DNA from: Lachnospiraceae bacterium
GTDB lineage: Bacteria; Bacillota_A; Clostridia; Lachnospirales; Lachnospiraceae
Length of the DNA: 20,055 nt
Assembly (NCBI GenBank): GCA_017391465.1
Contig: JAFOYH010000116.1
Span: 1 to 20,055, forward strand
Reading direction: 5' to 3'
The translations under genes and the position numbers were made by a program. This document shows, piece after piece, positions 1 through 6,873 of this stretch. The notes below the pieces were generated by a model. The model did no database searches, was not told the origin of the DNA, and saw nothing but the letters and a program-made list of their open reading frames with translations. Position 1 is the stretch's first letter. Each line of letters starts with the position of its first letter.

Positions 1-152
1 ACTAGCTGTTATCTTCCCGTTTTTTACTGTTTTTGGTTGAGTCTTTCGACTCGTTCGTTTTTGAAATTCTCTTTAAAGAACTTTCGGGATTGTTTTATTG
101 TTCAATTGTCAATGTTCTTCGTTGTTGCGTATCTCTCACGCGCAACTTCTTA
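1..152 (-). other. 5' leader of an rRNA operon lying left of the window
   Basis: No protein gene is supported here. Read on the minus strand, downstream of three tandem promoters, the segment has a boxA-like element (GTTCTTTAAA, complement of about 72-81) and a small GAAA-tetraloop hairpin (GAGTC-GAAA-GACTC, 39-52). The AACATTGACAATTGAACA-type stretch near 100-117 resembles the pre-16S leader of Clostridia. A second hairpin (GTTGCG...CGCAAC, about 123-145) sits just after the nearest -10 box. Leaders of this design carry antitermination and processing signals. The 16S gene itself is not in the window, so the assignment is inference. Confidence 0.6.
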
Positions 153-192
153 AGTTTAACACATTCGAAATCATTTGTCAACAACTTTTTTA
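153..192 (-). promoter_or_regulatory. Tandem promoter P3 (closest to the rRNA leader)
   Basis: On the minus strand: -35 TTGACA (complement of 176-181), a 17-bp spacer, and -10 TAAACT (153-158). An A-rich block (AATAAAAAAGTTG) lies directly upstream of the -35 and resembles an UP element. A perfect consensus -35 with optimal spacing indicates a strong housekeeping sigma promoter. Confidence 0.75.
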
Positions 193-240
193 TTTTTGAG
201 TTTTTTCAAACTCGCTCGTCGTTTCCTCGACAGCCATATT

Positions 241-280
241 AGATTATCACATCTTTATGATCTTGTCAAGAACTTTTTTA
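241..280 (-). promoter_or_regulatory. Tandem promoter P2 of the rRNA-type array
   Basis: On the minus strand: -35 TTGACA (264-269), a 17-bp spacer, and -10 TAATCT (241-246), preceded by the same A-rich block as its neighbours. Downstream there are short hairpins (GTCG-AGGAAA-CGAC and GAGTTT-GAAA-AAACTC) before the next promoter. Confidence 0.75.
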
Positions 281-345
281 TTTTTGTTTTTGATTTGTTC
301 TGGCTGTTTACTCAGCTGCTGTTTCGCTCACGCGACAGCTCATTC

Positions 346-385
346 ATATTATCACTCTTAATCCTAAATGTCAACAACTTTTTTA
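346..385 (-). promoter_or_regulatory. Tandem promoter P1 (distal) of the rRNA-type array
   Basis: On the minus strand: -35 TTGACA (369-374), a 17-bp spacer, and -10 TAATAT (346-351), with the same upstream A-rich block. A hairpin of the form GCTGT...ACAGC follows the predicted start site. This is the outermost of the three promoters. Confidence 0.75.
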
Positions 386-433
386 TTTTTTATGTATCTT
401 TTTTTACACTTTCATTTTTCTATAATAAAACAC

Positions 434-468
434 GAAAAAAGGAACAAAGACCATCCAGACTTTGTCCC
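434..468 (-). terminator. Intrinsic terminator after the CvpA-family gene
   Basis: Read on the minus strand, a 9-position stem (GGGACAAAG / CTTTGTTCC with one mismatch, 441-449 and 460-468) is followed by TTTTTTCG. It lies about 60 bp after the stop of the CvpA-like gene and separates that operon from the rRNA promoter array. Confidence 0.8.
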
Positions 469-529
469 TTTAATTTGATTTATTACGTAAAATTCCTGCA
501 ATGCAGCTATACTCTGCTCAGGATGACGT

Positions 530-1243
530 TTAAAACAACAACTTGCCCATATTAGTAAGCGCAGATACCATGAGATTATGATTATAAAGCAAACTCAACA
601 TCGGATTGCCGTTAATTTGAGCACTTGCCCATTGTCCAGGTCCCGTCCATGCAAGAGCCATAATGAATACGCCCAAAATCCATATACGAATCAAGCCATG
701 AACAACGCCGCAAATAACGCCGCCAACCGTATTAACACCATGTAATATAGGAAGTTTACTAATCAGATTCAGAGCGCCTTCTATAATCTTAATAATAATA
801 AATGCCAATAAGAAAACAATCAAAAATGAAACCGCATTAATAACAAGGCATGCCATGTAAGATGCAACATACTCGTTAAAATCATAAACCCCCAATGCTT
901 CATACATCTGACTATTATTATTTTCTATTAAAGCATCTTTAACAAAGCCCGGAATCCGATAACCAGTTATGATATCAATCTGATCAGACACTTTATCTGC
1001 CATCACATCCGTCTGCATATCCATATTTTTTTCAATCTGATTCGCTATTCCTGAATAAATTGGTGTGTGCTGAATAACTTTTCCAACATAAGGTCCTGTC
1101 TGTACAGCAATAATTAATGCAATAATCACCGCAAAAGCTGCAAAAAAAGTTTTAATAAACCCACGAATTGCCCCCACAACAACAGACACAACCAATATCA
1201 GCAATGTTAAAACAAGCATTGCATTTGCAATAAGTATATCCAT
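530..1243 (-). CDS. CvpA family membrane protein
   Basis: 237-residue, strongly hydrophobic protein. Its N-terminal half has two membrane segments (about 4-24 and 31-47) flanking the motif GAIRGFIKTFF, typical of the CvpA family. Two further hydrophobic segments lie near 128-157 and 168-200. The family is named after E. coli CvpA, required for colicin V export. Its molecular function in Firmicutes is poorly defined, with roles in envelope and secretion homeostasis suggested. The ATG start has a GAGGAG ribosome site 7 nt upstream. It begins 15 bp after the stop of the DUF5711 gene and is the last gene of the operon, followed by a terminator. Family assignment is good; a specific function is not claimed. 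Confidence 0.8.
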   Translation of the reverse strand: MDILIANAMLVLTLLILVVSVVVGAIRGFIKTFFAAFAVIIALIIAVQTGPYVGKVIQHTPIYSGIANQIEKNMDMQTDVMADKVSDQIDIITGYRIPGFVKDALIENNNSQMYEALGVYDFNEYVASYMACLVINAVSFLIVFLLAFIIIKIIEGALNLISKLPILHGVNTVGGVICGVVHGLIRIWILGVFIMALAWTGPGQWASAQINGNPMLSLLYNHNLMVSALTNMGKLLF

Positions 1244-1258
1244 TCTTTTTCTCCTCGT

Positions 1259-2452
1259 CTATTTTAATGTAATTGTCTGTACACTCTGGGTATCCAATAA
1301 TATATATTGTCCTGATGTATTTCCAGGAAACAGACTTTCAATATTTCGATCAAACTCATGTTGAAAGATTTTATGTCCATGATACGAATATATTTCGCAT
1401 TCTTGATCATTATAAAGCAGAATCTTATCATCCGATGCAGATACAGATTTATAGTCAAAGTCAAAAGTAAACTCACCCGCTCTACGTCCGGAATAACGAT
1501 ACATCTGCGCCCTATACTTATCTGTTTTCTTATCAGTCACAGATTCCTCTGTATTTTTCGTTATAATTCCGATATGTTTATCGGTCATGACAACACTCTT
1601 TGCCTCTGCTCCAAATTTTTGAGAATACTGCTCTAACACAGTTTCCTTAAACTGATAAGAATAAAAAGCGCTTTCACCACATGCTATAACCGTTGTATCA
1701 TCCACGAATCGAATCTTTGGAAGCAATTCTTCAAATGTATATACCTCTGCCGGTTTTCCACTGTTTTCTTTATTTGAGAAATTATAAAAAATCAACTGAG
1801 AATTTACTTTGCCTCCATTAAACAAAACATAGCTCACCACAAGGCGTGTTCCGTCTTCAGATAATGCCATCGTCAACGGATAACCTGTGGTTGCAATGGT
1901 AGCTTTGATGCTCGCAAGTATTTTACCATTTTTATCATACAGGTTAATCTGATTTGCCATACCATCTGCGAGAACAACTGCAACTATTCCCTGTTTACTA
2001 ACACGTACATCTTGAATAGGTTTTTCAAGACTCAAACGCCCTTCCATGCCTTGCTTATTAAAAACAAATACACTATTTGCTCCAATATCTCCAATGGCAA
2101 AATAGTCTTCACATGCATCCATCTTTGGTGATTCCATACCAAAAACCTGATCCCAAAGAACATCGCCTTTATTATTGGCAAATGAAACGCCATCCTTACT
2201 ATAGCATAAAATACCGTCACTGCTGAAATAATAATGTGCAGATGTATCACTTTTTCGCTCGATCTCTCGAACGATATCATAGTTATGATATGTCCGTACA
2301 AAAACCCAGAATACACCACCAGCTATCAATGCAAACGCGACAGTTCCTAAAACAAAAGTCTTTTTGTTATCCAAAATCCACTGTTTTATCCACCAGAATC
2401 CATATTGTATGAATTCTAAAATTTTTTTTAAAATCCTATGTACTTTTTCCAT
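1259..2452 (-). CDS. DUF5711-like membrane-anchored beta-propeller protein
   Basis: 397 residues from the chosen ATG. A short cytoplasmic N-terminus (about 30 residues) is followed by one membrane segment (about 32-52). The remainder is outside the membrane and built of repeated beta-strand blocks (SSDGILCYSKDG, YFAIGDIGANSVFVFNKQG, LSEDGTRLVVSY, DDTTVIACGESAFYSY). This is a WD40/PQQ-like propeller arrangement as in the DUF5711 family of Clostridia. A TTG two codons upstream lies only about 3 nt from the AGGAAAG ribosome site (2462-2468), while the ATG is 9 nt away, so ATG was preferred. It sits between a LysM protein and a CvpA protein, suggesting an envelope-associated role. The biochemical function is unknown. 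Confidence 0.72.
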   Translation of the reverse strand: MEKVHRILKKILEFIQYGFWWIKQWILDNKKTFVLGTVAFALIAGGVFWVFVRTYHNYDIVREIERKSDTSAHYYFSSDGILCYSKDGVSFANNKGDVLWDQVFGMESPKMDACEDYFAIGDIGANSVFVFNKQGMEGRLSLEKPIQDVRVSKQGIVAVVLADGMANQINLYDKNGKILASIKATIATTGYPLTMALSEDGTRLVVSYVLFNGGKVNSQLIFYNFSNKENSGKPAEVYTFEELLPKIRFVDDTTVIACGESAFYSYQFKETVLEQYSQKFGAEAKSVVMTDKHIGIITKNTEESVTDKKTDKYRAQMYRYSGRRAGEFTFDFDYKSVSASDDKILLYNDQECEIYSYHGHKIFQHEFDRNIESLFPGNTSGQYILLDTQSVQTITLK

Positions 2453-2522
2453 GCACAACTACTTTCCTATCATTATTATCGGTTTTTCCCGAAAAACATT
2501 TATAAACAGATACATAGTTCAT

Positions 2523-2551
2523 AGTATAACTCATTTCTTTAAAAATGGCAC
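2523..2551 (-). promoter_or_regulatory. Possible promoter of the DUF5711-CvpA genes
   Basis: On the minus strand: -10 TATACT (2523-2528), a 17-bp spacer and a weaker -35 GTGCCA (2546-2551). The predicted leader carries a tight inverted repeat (GTTTTTC-GG-GAAAAAC, 2482-2497) just ahead of the ribosome site. No terminator was seen after the upstream LysM gene, so readthrough may add to expression. Confidence 0.4.
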
Positions 2552-2579
2552 GGATTTTTTTGGCCGCATGCAACGATTC

Positions 2580-3629
2580 TCACGGCAGTTCAAGAACCAT
2601 CCCTTCATAAATCAAATCCGGGTCATCAATTCCATTCATTTCACATATGACATCCACATAGTCCTGTGTATCATATAAACCAATGGAAATGTTGACCAGC
2701 GTATCACCTTTCCGTACGGTGTATCGTATACCATTTTCTGCATTTGCAGGAACATCCATCTCAGTTTCTCCTGGTACACTTTCAGGAATCCATTGAACAG
2801 TATCTTCAGGAACCTGTATAGTCAAAGTTTCTTCTTCAATCCGCTGGCTAACCGTTTGCGAAGGTTCTGGTTTGTAAAAATAATCCATCACATTCATCCC
2901 GACAACAACCAGCACCATGGCTGCCACAATCGTTCCAATCGTCTTATTCCCTCTATGTCTCTTTTTTGTTTCTTGATCCTCTTGTTTTTCGGTACGTCTA
3001 TATATATGTGTGCGATTTTTCACATCGGCTGTTTCCAGTAGTTCTTCCGTGCCCTTTCCCTTACGCTCTTCAACCATATAATTCTGCATTTCCTCATTAC
3101 GCTCATAATAAATATAATATCCCTGTTGTCGTGTCAGTTTTCCACCTTCATAAATAAAAAAGGCTTCTTCTTTATCTAAAGGATCCATCAAAAATAATGT
3201 CTTTTCTTTTCCCGGAAAATGATCCACATGAATTTTTGTTATTTTTTCATTAACACCAAGCGATTTCCCCGGCCGTGTCAAAAACCATCCAACAATTTCA
3301 CTGTTCTTGAAATACTTTCCCATGGCATTATATATTTCTTCCCAAACTTCACTATTAAAGGAAATCGAATCCTCTTCTACTTTCGCTGCAGGTATTCCAA
3401 TAGCTCCATGAATAAATGTTAATCTTACATCTTTTTGCTTTGAGTAAAATCCTAATAGTATGGCCGCACTTTGCTGATTCGGATATTCCGCTGCCAATTG
3501 GTTCATGTACGTCACAACATAATCTTCCACATAGATTTTCTTTTTTTCCTCTGGTAATCCAATCTGACGAATATTCTTCGGTAATTTCAGCATTTCCTGA
3601 TATCCACTCTGACTCATAATTTCTACCAT
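2580..3629 (-). CDS. MPN/JAB-like domain, membrane segment and C-terminal LysM protein
   Basis: 349 residues from the chosen ATG, which follows an AAGGTGAGG ribosome site; an upstream in-frame ATG lacks one. Residues about 30-170 look like an MPN/JAB-type fold: helix, then AAILLGFYSKQ, then GWFLTRPG (114-121), then FLMDPLDKEEAFFIY. The metal-binding histidines of active JAMM enzymes (GWYHSHP type) are absent. A charged linker (185-230) leads to one membrane helix (231-249). An extracytoplasmic acidic linker follows, then a LysM module (302-348: YTVRKGDTLVNIS ... GLYD ... NGIDDPDLIYEGMVLELP) expected to bind peptidoglycan or chitin-like glycans. It heads the cluster with the DUF5711 and CvpA proteins. 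The LysM call is firm, the MPN call tentative. Confidence 0.7.
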   Translation of the reverse strand: MVEIMSQSGYQEMLKLPKNIRQIGLPEEKKKIYVEDYVVTYMNQLAAEYPNQQSAAILLGFYSKQKDVRLTFIHGAIGIPAAKVEEDSISFNSEVWEEIYNAMGKYFKNSEIVGWFLTRPGKSLGVNEKITKIHVDHFPGKEKTLFLMDPLDKEEAFFIYEGGKLTRQQGYYIYYERNEEMQNYMVEERKGKGTEELLETADVKNRTHIYRRTEKQEDQETKKRHRGNKTIGTIVAAMVLVVVGMNVMDYFYKPEPSQTVSQRIEEETLTIQVPEDTVQWIPESVPGETEMDVPANAENGIRYTVRKGDTLVNISIGLYDTQDYVDVICEMNGIDDPDLIYEGMVLELP

Positions 3630-3670
3630 AACCTCACCTTCCCAAAGCATTTTCGAAACATAGACAGAGT

Positions 3671-3699
3671 ATCATATTTTGCTTAATTAATTTGTCGAA
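3671..3699 (-). promoter_or_regulatory. Possible promoter of the LysM gene, overlapping a Spo0A-box-like site
   Basis: On the minus strand: -10 TATGAT (3671-3676), a 16-bp spacer, and -35 TCGACA (3693-3698). The same bases read on the plus strand as TTGTCGAAAA, which contains the canonical 0A-box core TGTCGAA (3693-3699). A related TGTCGAC occurs on the minus strand around 3736-3742. Whether Spo0A binds here is inference from a short motif. Confidence 0.4.
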
Positions 3700-3764
3700 A
3701 ACAGTCCGTAGAAAACCACATTTTATCGCGTCCCGTCGACACTAACCCTTTTTTTCATAACCAT

Positions 3765-3794
3765 TGAATAATTTTTATATAAATGTACAGACTT
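3765..3794 (+). promoter_or_regulatory. Sigma-G/F-like forespore promoter of yyaC
   Basis: TGAATA at 3765-3770 matches the -35 recognised by forespore sigma factors. After 17 bp, CAGACTT (3788-3794) matches the CATACTA-type -10 at five of seven positions. It lies 22 bp upstream of the yyaC start codon. This placement makes the ATG at 3783 an unlikely start because it would fall inside the promoter. Confidence 0.4.
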
Positions 3795-3815
3795 CAAAAT
3801 AAAAAGGAGTTTTAT

Positions 3816-4421
3816 ATGTATTGGATTCACCCGGATCATCCGGACGCTGCCCACGTTTTTCAACAACAACTTCTTTCCTTAATACAACAACACAATAAAC
3901 ACCATCAACCTATACTCTTTGTCTGTATTGGAACCCCCAGTGTTCTGGGCGACTGCCTTGGTCCCCTCGTTGGATCTGTTCTGGAATCAAAAATTCCTGC
4001 TTCAATCTATGGCACTCTGGAAAATCCCGTACACGCTCTGAATTGTAAAGATATATTTCAAAACATAAAAAAACAGCATCAAAAGCCATTTATCATCGCT
4101 ATTGATGCTGCTTTAGGCACCGTTGCCCAATCCGGTTATATTCTGTTAAAAAAAGGTCCTTTGTTCCCTGGAAAAGGTGTTGGAAAAAAGCTTCCGCCCA
4201 TCGGACATCTGCACATTACGGGTATCTTTCATGATATCTATCTGCAAACCGCAGGGAAACAAATGGCAAATTTCAGCCGTTGTATCAGTCAGGGCATCTT
4301 AGAGCTCTACCCTTCCTTCCAGAGCACGCAACAAAGTGACTTCGTCGATGTACTCCAAATCACCACCGACAGGCACACCGCTGGCAATTCTGCTGACTTT
4401 AATTCCTGTCGGCTTGATTAG
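3816..4421 (+). CDS. yyaC: Spore protein YyaC (GPR-protease-like family)
   Basis: 201 residues. The core has the family pattern [19 protein letters not shown] (35-53) followed by [13 protein letters not shown] and [11 protein letters not shown] (91-101), resembling the fold and acidic residues of the germination protease GPR. In Bacillus, YyaC is a sporulation protein of unknown exact activity. The start at 3816 follows AAAGGAG with 6-nt spacing; an upstream in-frame ATG at 3783 has no ribosome site. The last 40 codons (4299-4421) lie antisense to recR. The conserved region appears to end near [16 protein letters not shown], so the overlapping tail is probably a lineage-specific extension. 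The gene shows that the organism is, or recently was, a spore former. Confidence 0.85.
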   Translation: MYWIHPDHPDAAHVFQQQLLSLIQQHNKHHQPILFVCIGTPSVLGDCLGPLVGSVLESKIPASIYGTLENPVHALNCKDIFQNIKKQHQKPFIIAIDAALGTVAQSGYILLKKGPLFPGKGVGKKLPPIGHLHITGIFHDIYLQTAGKQMANFSRCISQGILELYPSFQSTQQSDFVDVLQITTDRHTAGNSADFNSCRLD

Positions 4422-4895
4422 CTTACTAATATACATGGCTGTTGTTTCGCCTTCCAGACTGGAATTCGTCGCAACAATAACTTCATCCACGTCCCCTTGA
4501 AGCCGAAGCATCAGCTCTTTTAAACGAATATCGTTCGGTCCAATGCCAAGCATTGGTGAAATCGCACCATGCAGCACATGGTATACCCCTTCATATTTAC
4601 CCGTTTTTTCATAGGCCGCCAGATCTCTCGGTGTTTCTACCACCATAATGGTCTTTTTGCTTCGTTTTTCATTGCGACAGATCGGGCATAATTCACGATC
4701 TGTCAAATTAAAACACTGACTACAGTAACGGATATTTTCGCGCGCATCTACAATGGCCGAAGCAAGACCCGTTGCCTGATCTTTTGGCATATTAATAATG
4801 TGAAATGCTAATCGCTGAGCCGATTTAGGTCCAATACCAGGTAATTTTGATAATTCTTCAATCAAACGCGAAATCTGACTGCTATAATACGCCAT
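4299..4895 (-). CDS. recR: Recombination mediator protein RecR
   Basis: 198 residues, the usual length. It acts with RecO (and RecF) in loading RecA on SSB-coated DNA at gaps. Visible in order: N-terminal helix-hairpin-helix ([13 protein letters not shown], 18-30), a four-cysteine zinc site (C58, C61, C70, C73) and a Toprim domain beginning [14 protein letters not shown], with the conserved HVLHGAISP stretch. The start codon overlaps the ybaB stop by one base (TAATG), indicating translational coupling. The pfkA-dnaX-ybaB-recR order contains the widely conserved dnaX-ybaB-recR string. No intrinsic terminator is evident after the stop, so transcripts probably run antisense into yyaC. Confidence 0.97.
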   Translation of the reverse strand: MAYYSSQISRLIEELSKLPGIGPKSAQRLAFHIINMPKDQATGLASAIVDARENIRYCSQCFNLTDRELCPICRNEKRSKKTIMVVETPRDLAAYEKTGKYEGVYHVLHGAISPMLGIGPNDIRLKELMLRLQGDVDEVIVATNSSLEGETTAMYISKLIKPTGIKVSRIASGVPVGGDLEYIDEVTLLRALEGRVEL

Positions 4896-5245
4896 TAGAA
4901 ACCAAAGCCCCCAAGGCCGCCCATGCCGCCTGTAAATTTCGCCATATTGGCCTGATTCATTTCCTCAATTTTGCGCAATGCTTCATTTGTTGCTGCAACA
5001 ATTAAATCTTCAAGCATTTCAATATCATCCGGATCCACAACTTCTTCTTGAAGTTTTACAGAAATCAGTTCTTTTTTACCGGATACTTTAACCGTTACAG
5101 CTCCGCCGCCAGCACTTGCTTCCACTTCTGTCTCTTCCATCTTCTGCTGAGCTTCTTCCATCTGTCTCTGCATTCTCTGTGCCTGCTTCATTAAATTATT
5201 CATATTGCCAGGCATACCTCCTGGAAATCCACCTCTTTTTGCCAT
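4895..5245 (-). CDS. ybaB: YbaB/EbfC family nucleoid-associated protein
   Basis: 116 residues. A Gly/Met-rich N-terminus ([17 protein letters not shown]) leads into an amphipathic helix ([16 protein letters not shown]). The core follows ([20 protein letters not shown], then [20 protein letters not shown]), then a Gly-rich tail. This is the standard YbaB fold, which binds DNA as a dimer with little sequence specificity. An AAGGAGG ribosome site sits about 9 nt before ATG. It lies 39 bp after dnaX and overlaps recR by one base, as in many bacteria where it is linked to replication and repair genes. Confidence 0.95.
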   Translation of the reverse strand: MAKRGGFPGGMPGNMNNLMKQAQRMQRQMEEAQQKMEETEVEASAGGGAVTVKVSGKKELISVKLQEEVVDPDDIEMLEDLIVAATNEALRKIEEMNQANMAKFTGGMGGLGGFGF

Positions 5246-5284
5246 CTTTAATTTCCTCCTTCATCCATCTTTACATCGAAGACA

Positions 5285-6856
5285 TCAAAAATCATCTTCG
5301 TCAATAAATTCTACATGTTCCAAACGTATTTTATTCGGATTAATAAAAAGTGCTTCTTCCTGACGTCCCCGTTCAAACAAACGCGTCACCACATGCACTT
5401 CTTTTCCAATATGTTCACCGATCACTGTCTCCAAATTCTCACGATGGTTTTCTTTATCAAAATAGCACTTATTCATGTCATCGTAAAATCCAAGTATGAT
5501 CTGATTCTCCGGACCCGCACTAACCATTGCCGTCTTAAGCATGATCATGGCACTTGGATCCAACCCTGTGATAATCTTTCCCCATTGACTAACAACAGCT
5601 TCCACATCTTCTGCTAAGGCTGGTGGCAAAGTTTCCTGTATATTTTCGGATTCTTTCTCCATATTTTGCGACTCTATCGTGGATGTCGGTGCTGTCATGA
5701 CACCACGTTCAATCATATCTTCAAGAACAGAAAGACGATTTAAAATCGCTTCATAATTATTCTCCATCTGTGGTTTGCATAATTTAACAATGGCCAATTC
5801 GATCAACACACGCTTTTGTGTCGAGTATTTGAGCTGTCCATTCAATTCGGAAAAAATACGAATATAACGCATCAAAACAGACTGTTTCACCTGTCTGGCC
5901 TCTTCTTTCAATGCCGCCAGATTATCCGCAGACATATCAAGAATATCCTCCAATTGATCTGAGCTTTGCACAAGCATAAGATTTCTCAAATACCATGTAA
6001 AATCCGATACGAACTGTGTAAGCTCACGTCCCTGAATAACTACTTCTTCCACCAGTTTCAACGCATCGGTCACATTCTGTGCCATAATGTTTCGTAATAA
6101 TCGGCTGAAAACAGATGTGTCAACCGCACCAAGAATATCCAGCACATGTTCATAGGTCAAACGTTCGTTAAGATAAAACGCCACACACTGATCAAGCAGA
6201 CTCAATGCGTCTCGCATCGAACCGTCGGCCGCTCTTGCAATATATCGCAGTGCTTTCTCTTCCACATCCAGTCCTTCTTTATCCACCAGCTCCTGAAGCC
6301 TGTCCGCGATTGTATCGATGGTAATACGTCTAAAATCGTAACGTTGACATCTTGAAAGAATGGTAATCGGAATCTTGTGAGCCTCTGTCGTCGCTAAAAT
6401 AAAAATAACATATTCCGGCGGTTCCTCCAATGTCTTTAACAAAGCATTAAACGCACCAATAGAAAGCATGTGCACTTCATCGATGATATAAACCTTGTAT
6501 TGTCCTTCCGTCGGAGAATACTCCACTTCTTCTCGAATCTCGCGAATATTATCCACACCGTTATTAGATGCCGCATCGATTTCGATCACATTCATCGATG
6601 TCTGACTCTGAATAGATCTGCACATTGGACATTCCCCACAGGGACTGCCATCTTTTGGATTCAGACAATTCACGGCTTTTGCAAAAATCTTTGCCACGGA
6701 TGTCTTTCCTGTACCTCGTGTTCCACAAAAGAGATAGGCATGTCCAACTCTTCCAAGTTTTATTTGATTTTTTAGGGTTTTAACAATATGCTCCTGTCCC
6801 CGGACATCCTCAAACACTCCCGGACGCCACTTACGATAAAGGGCCTGATAGGACAT
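5285..6856 (-). CDS. dnaX: DNA polymerase III subunit gamma/tau
   Basis: 523 residues; the clamp-loader ATPase subunit of the replisome. Features in order: MSYQALYRKWRP start, Walker A GTRGTGKT (45-52), four-cysteine zinc module (C64, C73, C76, C79), Walker B IIDEVH (124-129), sensor ATTEAHKIPITILSRCQR with the SRC arginine finger (168-170), the domain III collar, then a less conserved C-terminal region. An in-frame GTG three codons earlier touches the AGGAAG ribosome site. The ATG at 6856 has 8-nt spacing and was chosen. No clear programmed-frameshift slippery site was seen downstream of the ATPase domain, so one product is expected. It begins 17 bp after pfkA and is probably co-transcribed with it. 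Confidence 0.97.
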   Translation of the reverse strand: MSYQALYRKWRPGVFEDVRGQEHIVKTLKNQIKLGRVGHAYLFCGTRGTGKTSVAKIFAKAVNCLNPKDGSPCGECPMCRSIQSQTSMNVIEIDAASNNGVDNIREIREEVEYSPTEGQYKVYIIDEVHMLSIGAFNALLKTLEEPPEYVIFILATTEAHKIPITILSRCQRYDFRRITIDTIADRLQELVDKEGLDVEEKALRYIARAADGSMRDALSLLDQCVAFYLNERLTYEHVLDILGAVDTSVFSRLLRNIMAQNVTDALKLVEEVVIQGRELTQFVSDFTWYLRNLMLVQSSDQLEDILDMSADNLAALKEEARQVKQSVLMRYIRIFSELNGQLKYSTQKRVLIELAIVKLCKPQMENNYEAILNRLSVLEDMIERGVMTAPTSTIESQNMEKESENIQETLPPALAEDVEAVVSQWGKIITGLDPSAMIMLKTAMVSAGPENQIILGFYDDMNKCYFDKENHRENLETVIGEHIGKEVHVVTRLFERGRQEEALFINPNKIRLEHVEFIDEDDF

Positions 6857-6873
6857 GTCTTTCACTTCCTGTT

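Larger units (their letters stand above)
177..390. repeat. Three near-identical 21-bp direct repeats
   Basis: Copies at 177-197, 265-285 and 370-390 differ by a single C/G base. Each is exactly the -35 element plus the A-rich upstream block of one tandem promoter. The repeat therefore reflects promoter duplication rather than a mobile or CRISPR repeat; the spacings are 88 and 105 bp. Confidence 0.85.

Noticed and set aside
177..390. CRISPR-like spaced direct repeats
   Set aside because: Only three copies with unequal spacing (88 and 105 bp), and each repeat coincides exactly with a promoter -35 and its upstream A-block.
33..555. Two overlapping plus-strand open frames (69 and 126 codons) in the AT-rich left end
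   Set aside because: They run through the minus-strand promoter array and terminator, are low-complexity Phe/Leu/Ser-rich, lack ribosome sites and resemble no protein.
3783..3815. Earlier ATG for yyaC
   Set aside because: No ribosome site, and it falls within the putative forespore promoter; the next in-frame ATG has AAAGGAG at 6 nt.
6760..6790. A-rich run in dnaX as a tau/gamma programmed frameshift site
   Set aside because: It lies near the 5' end, before the ATPase core is complete, so slippage would not give a gamma-like product.
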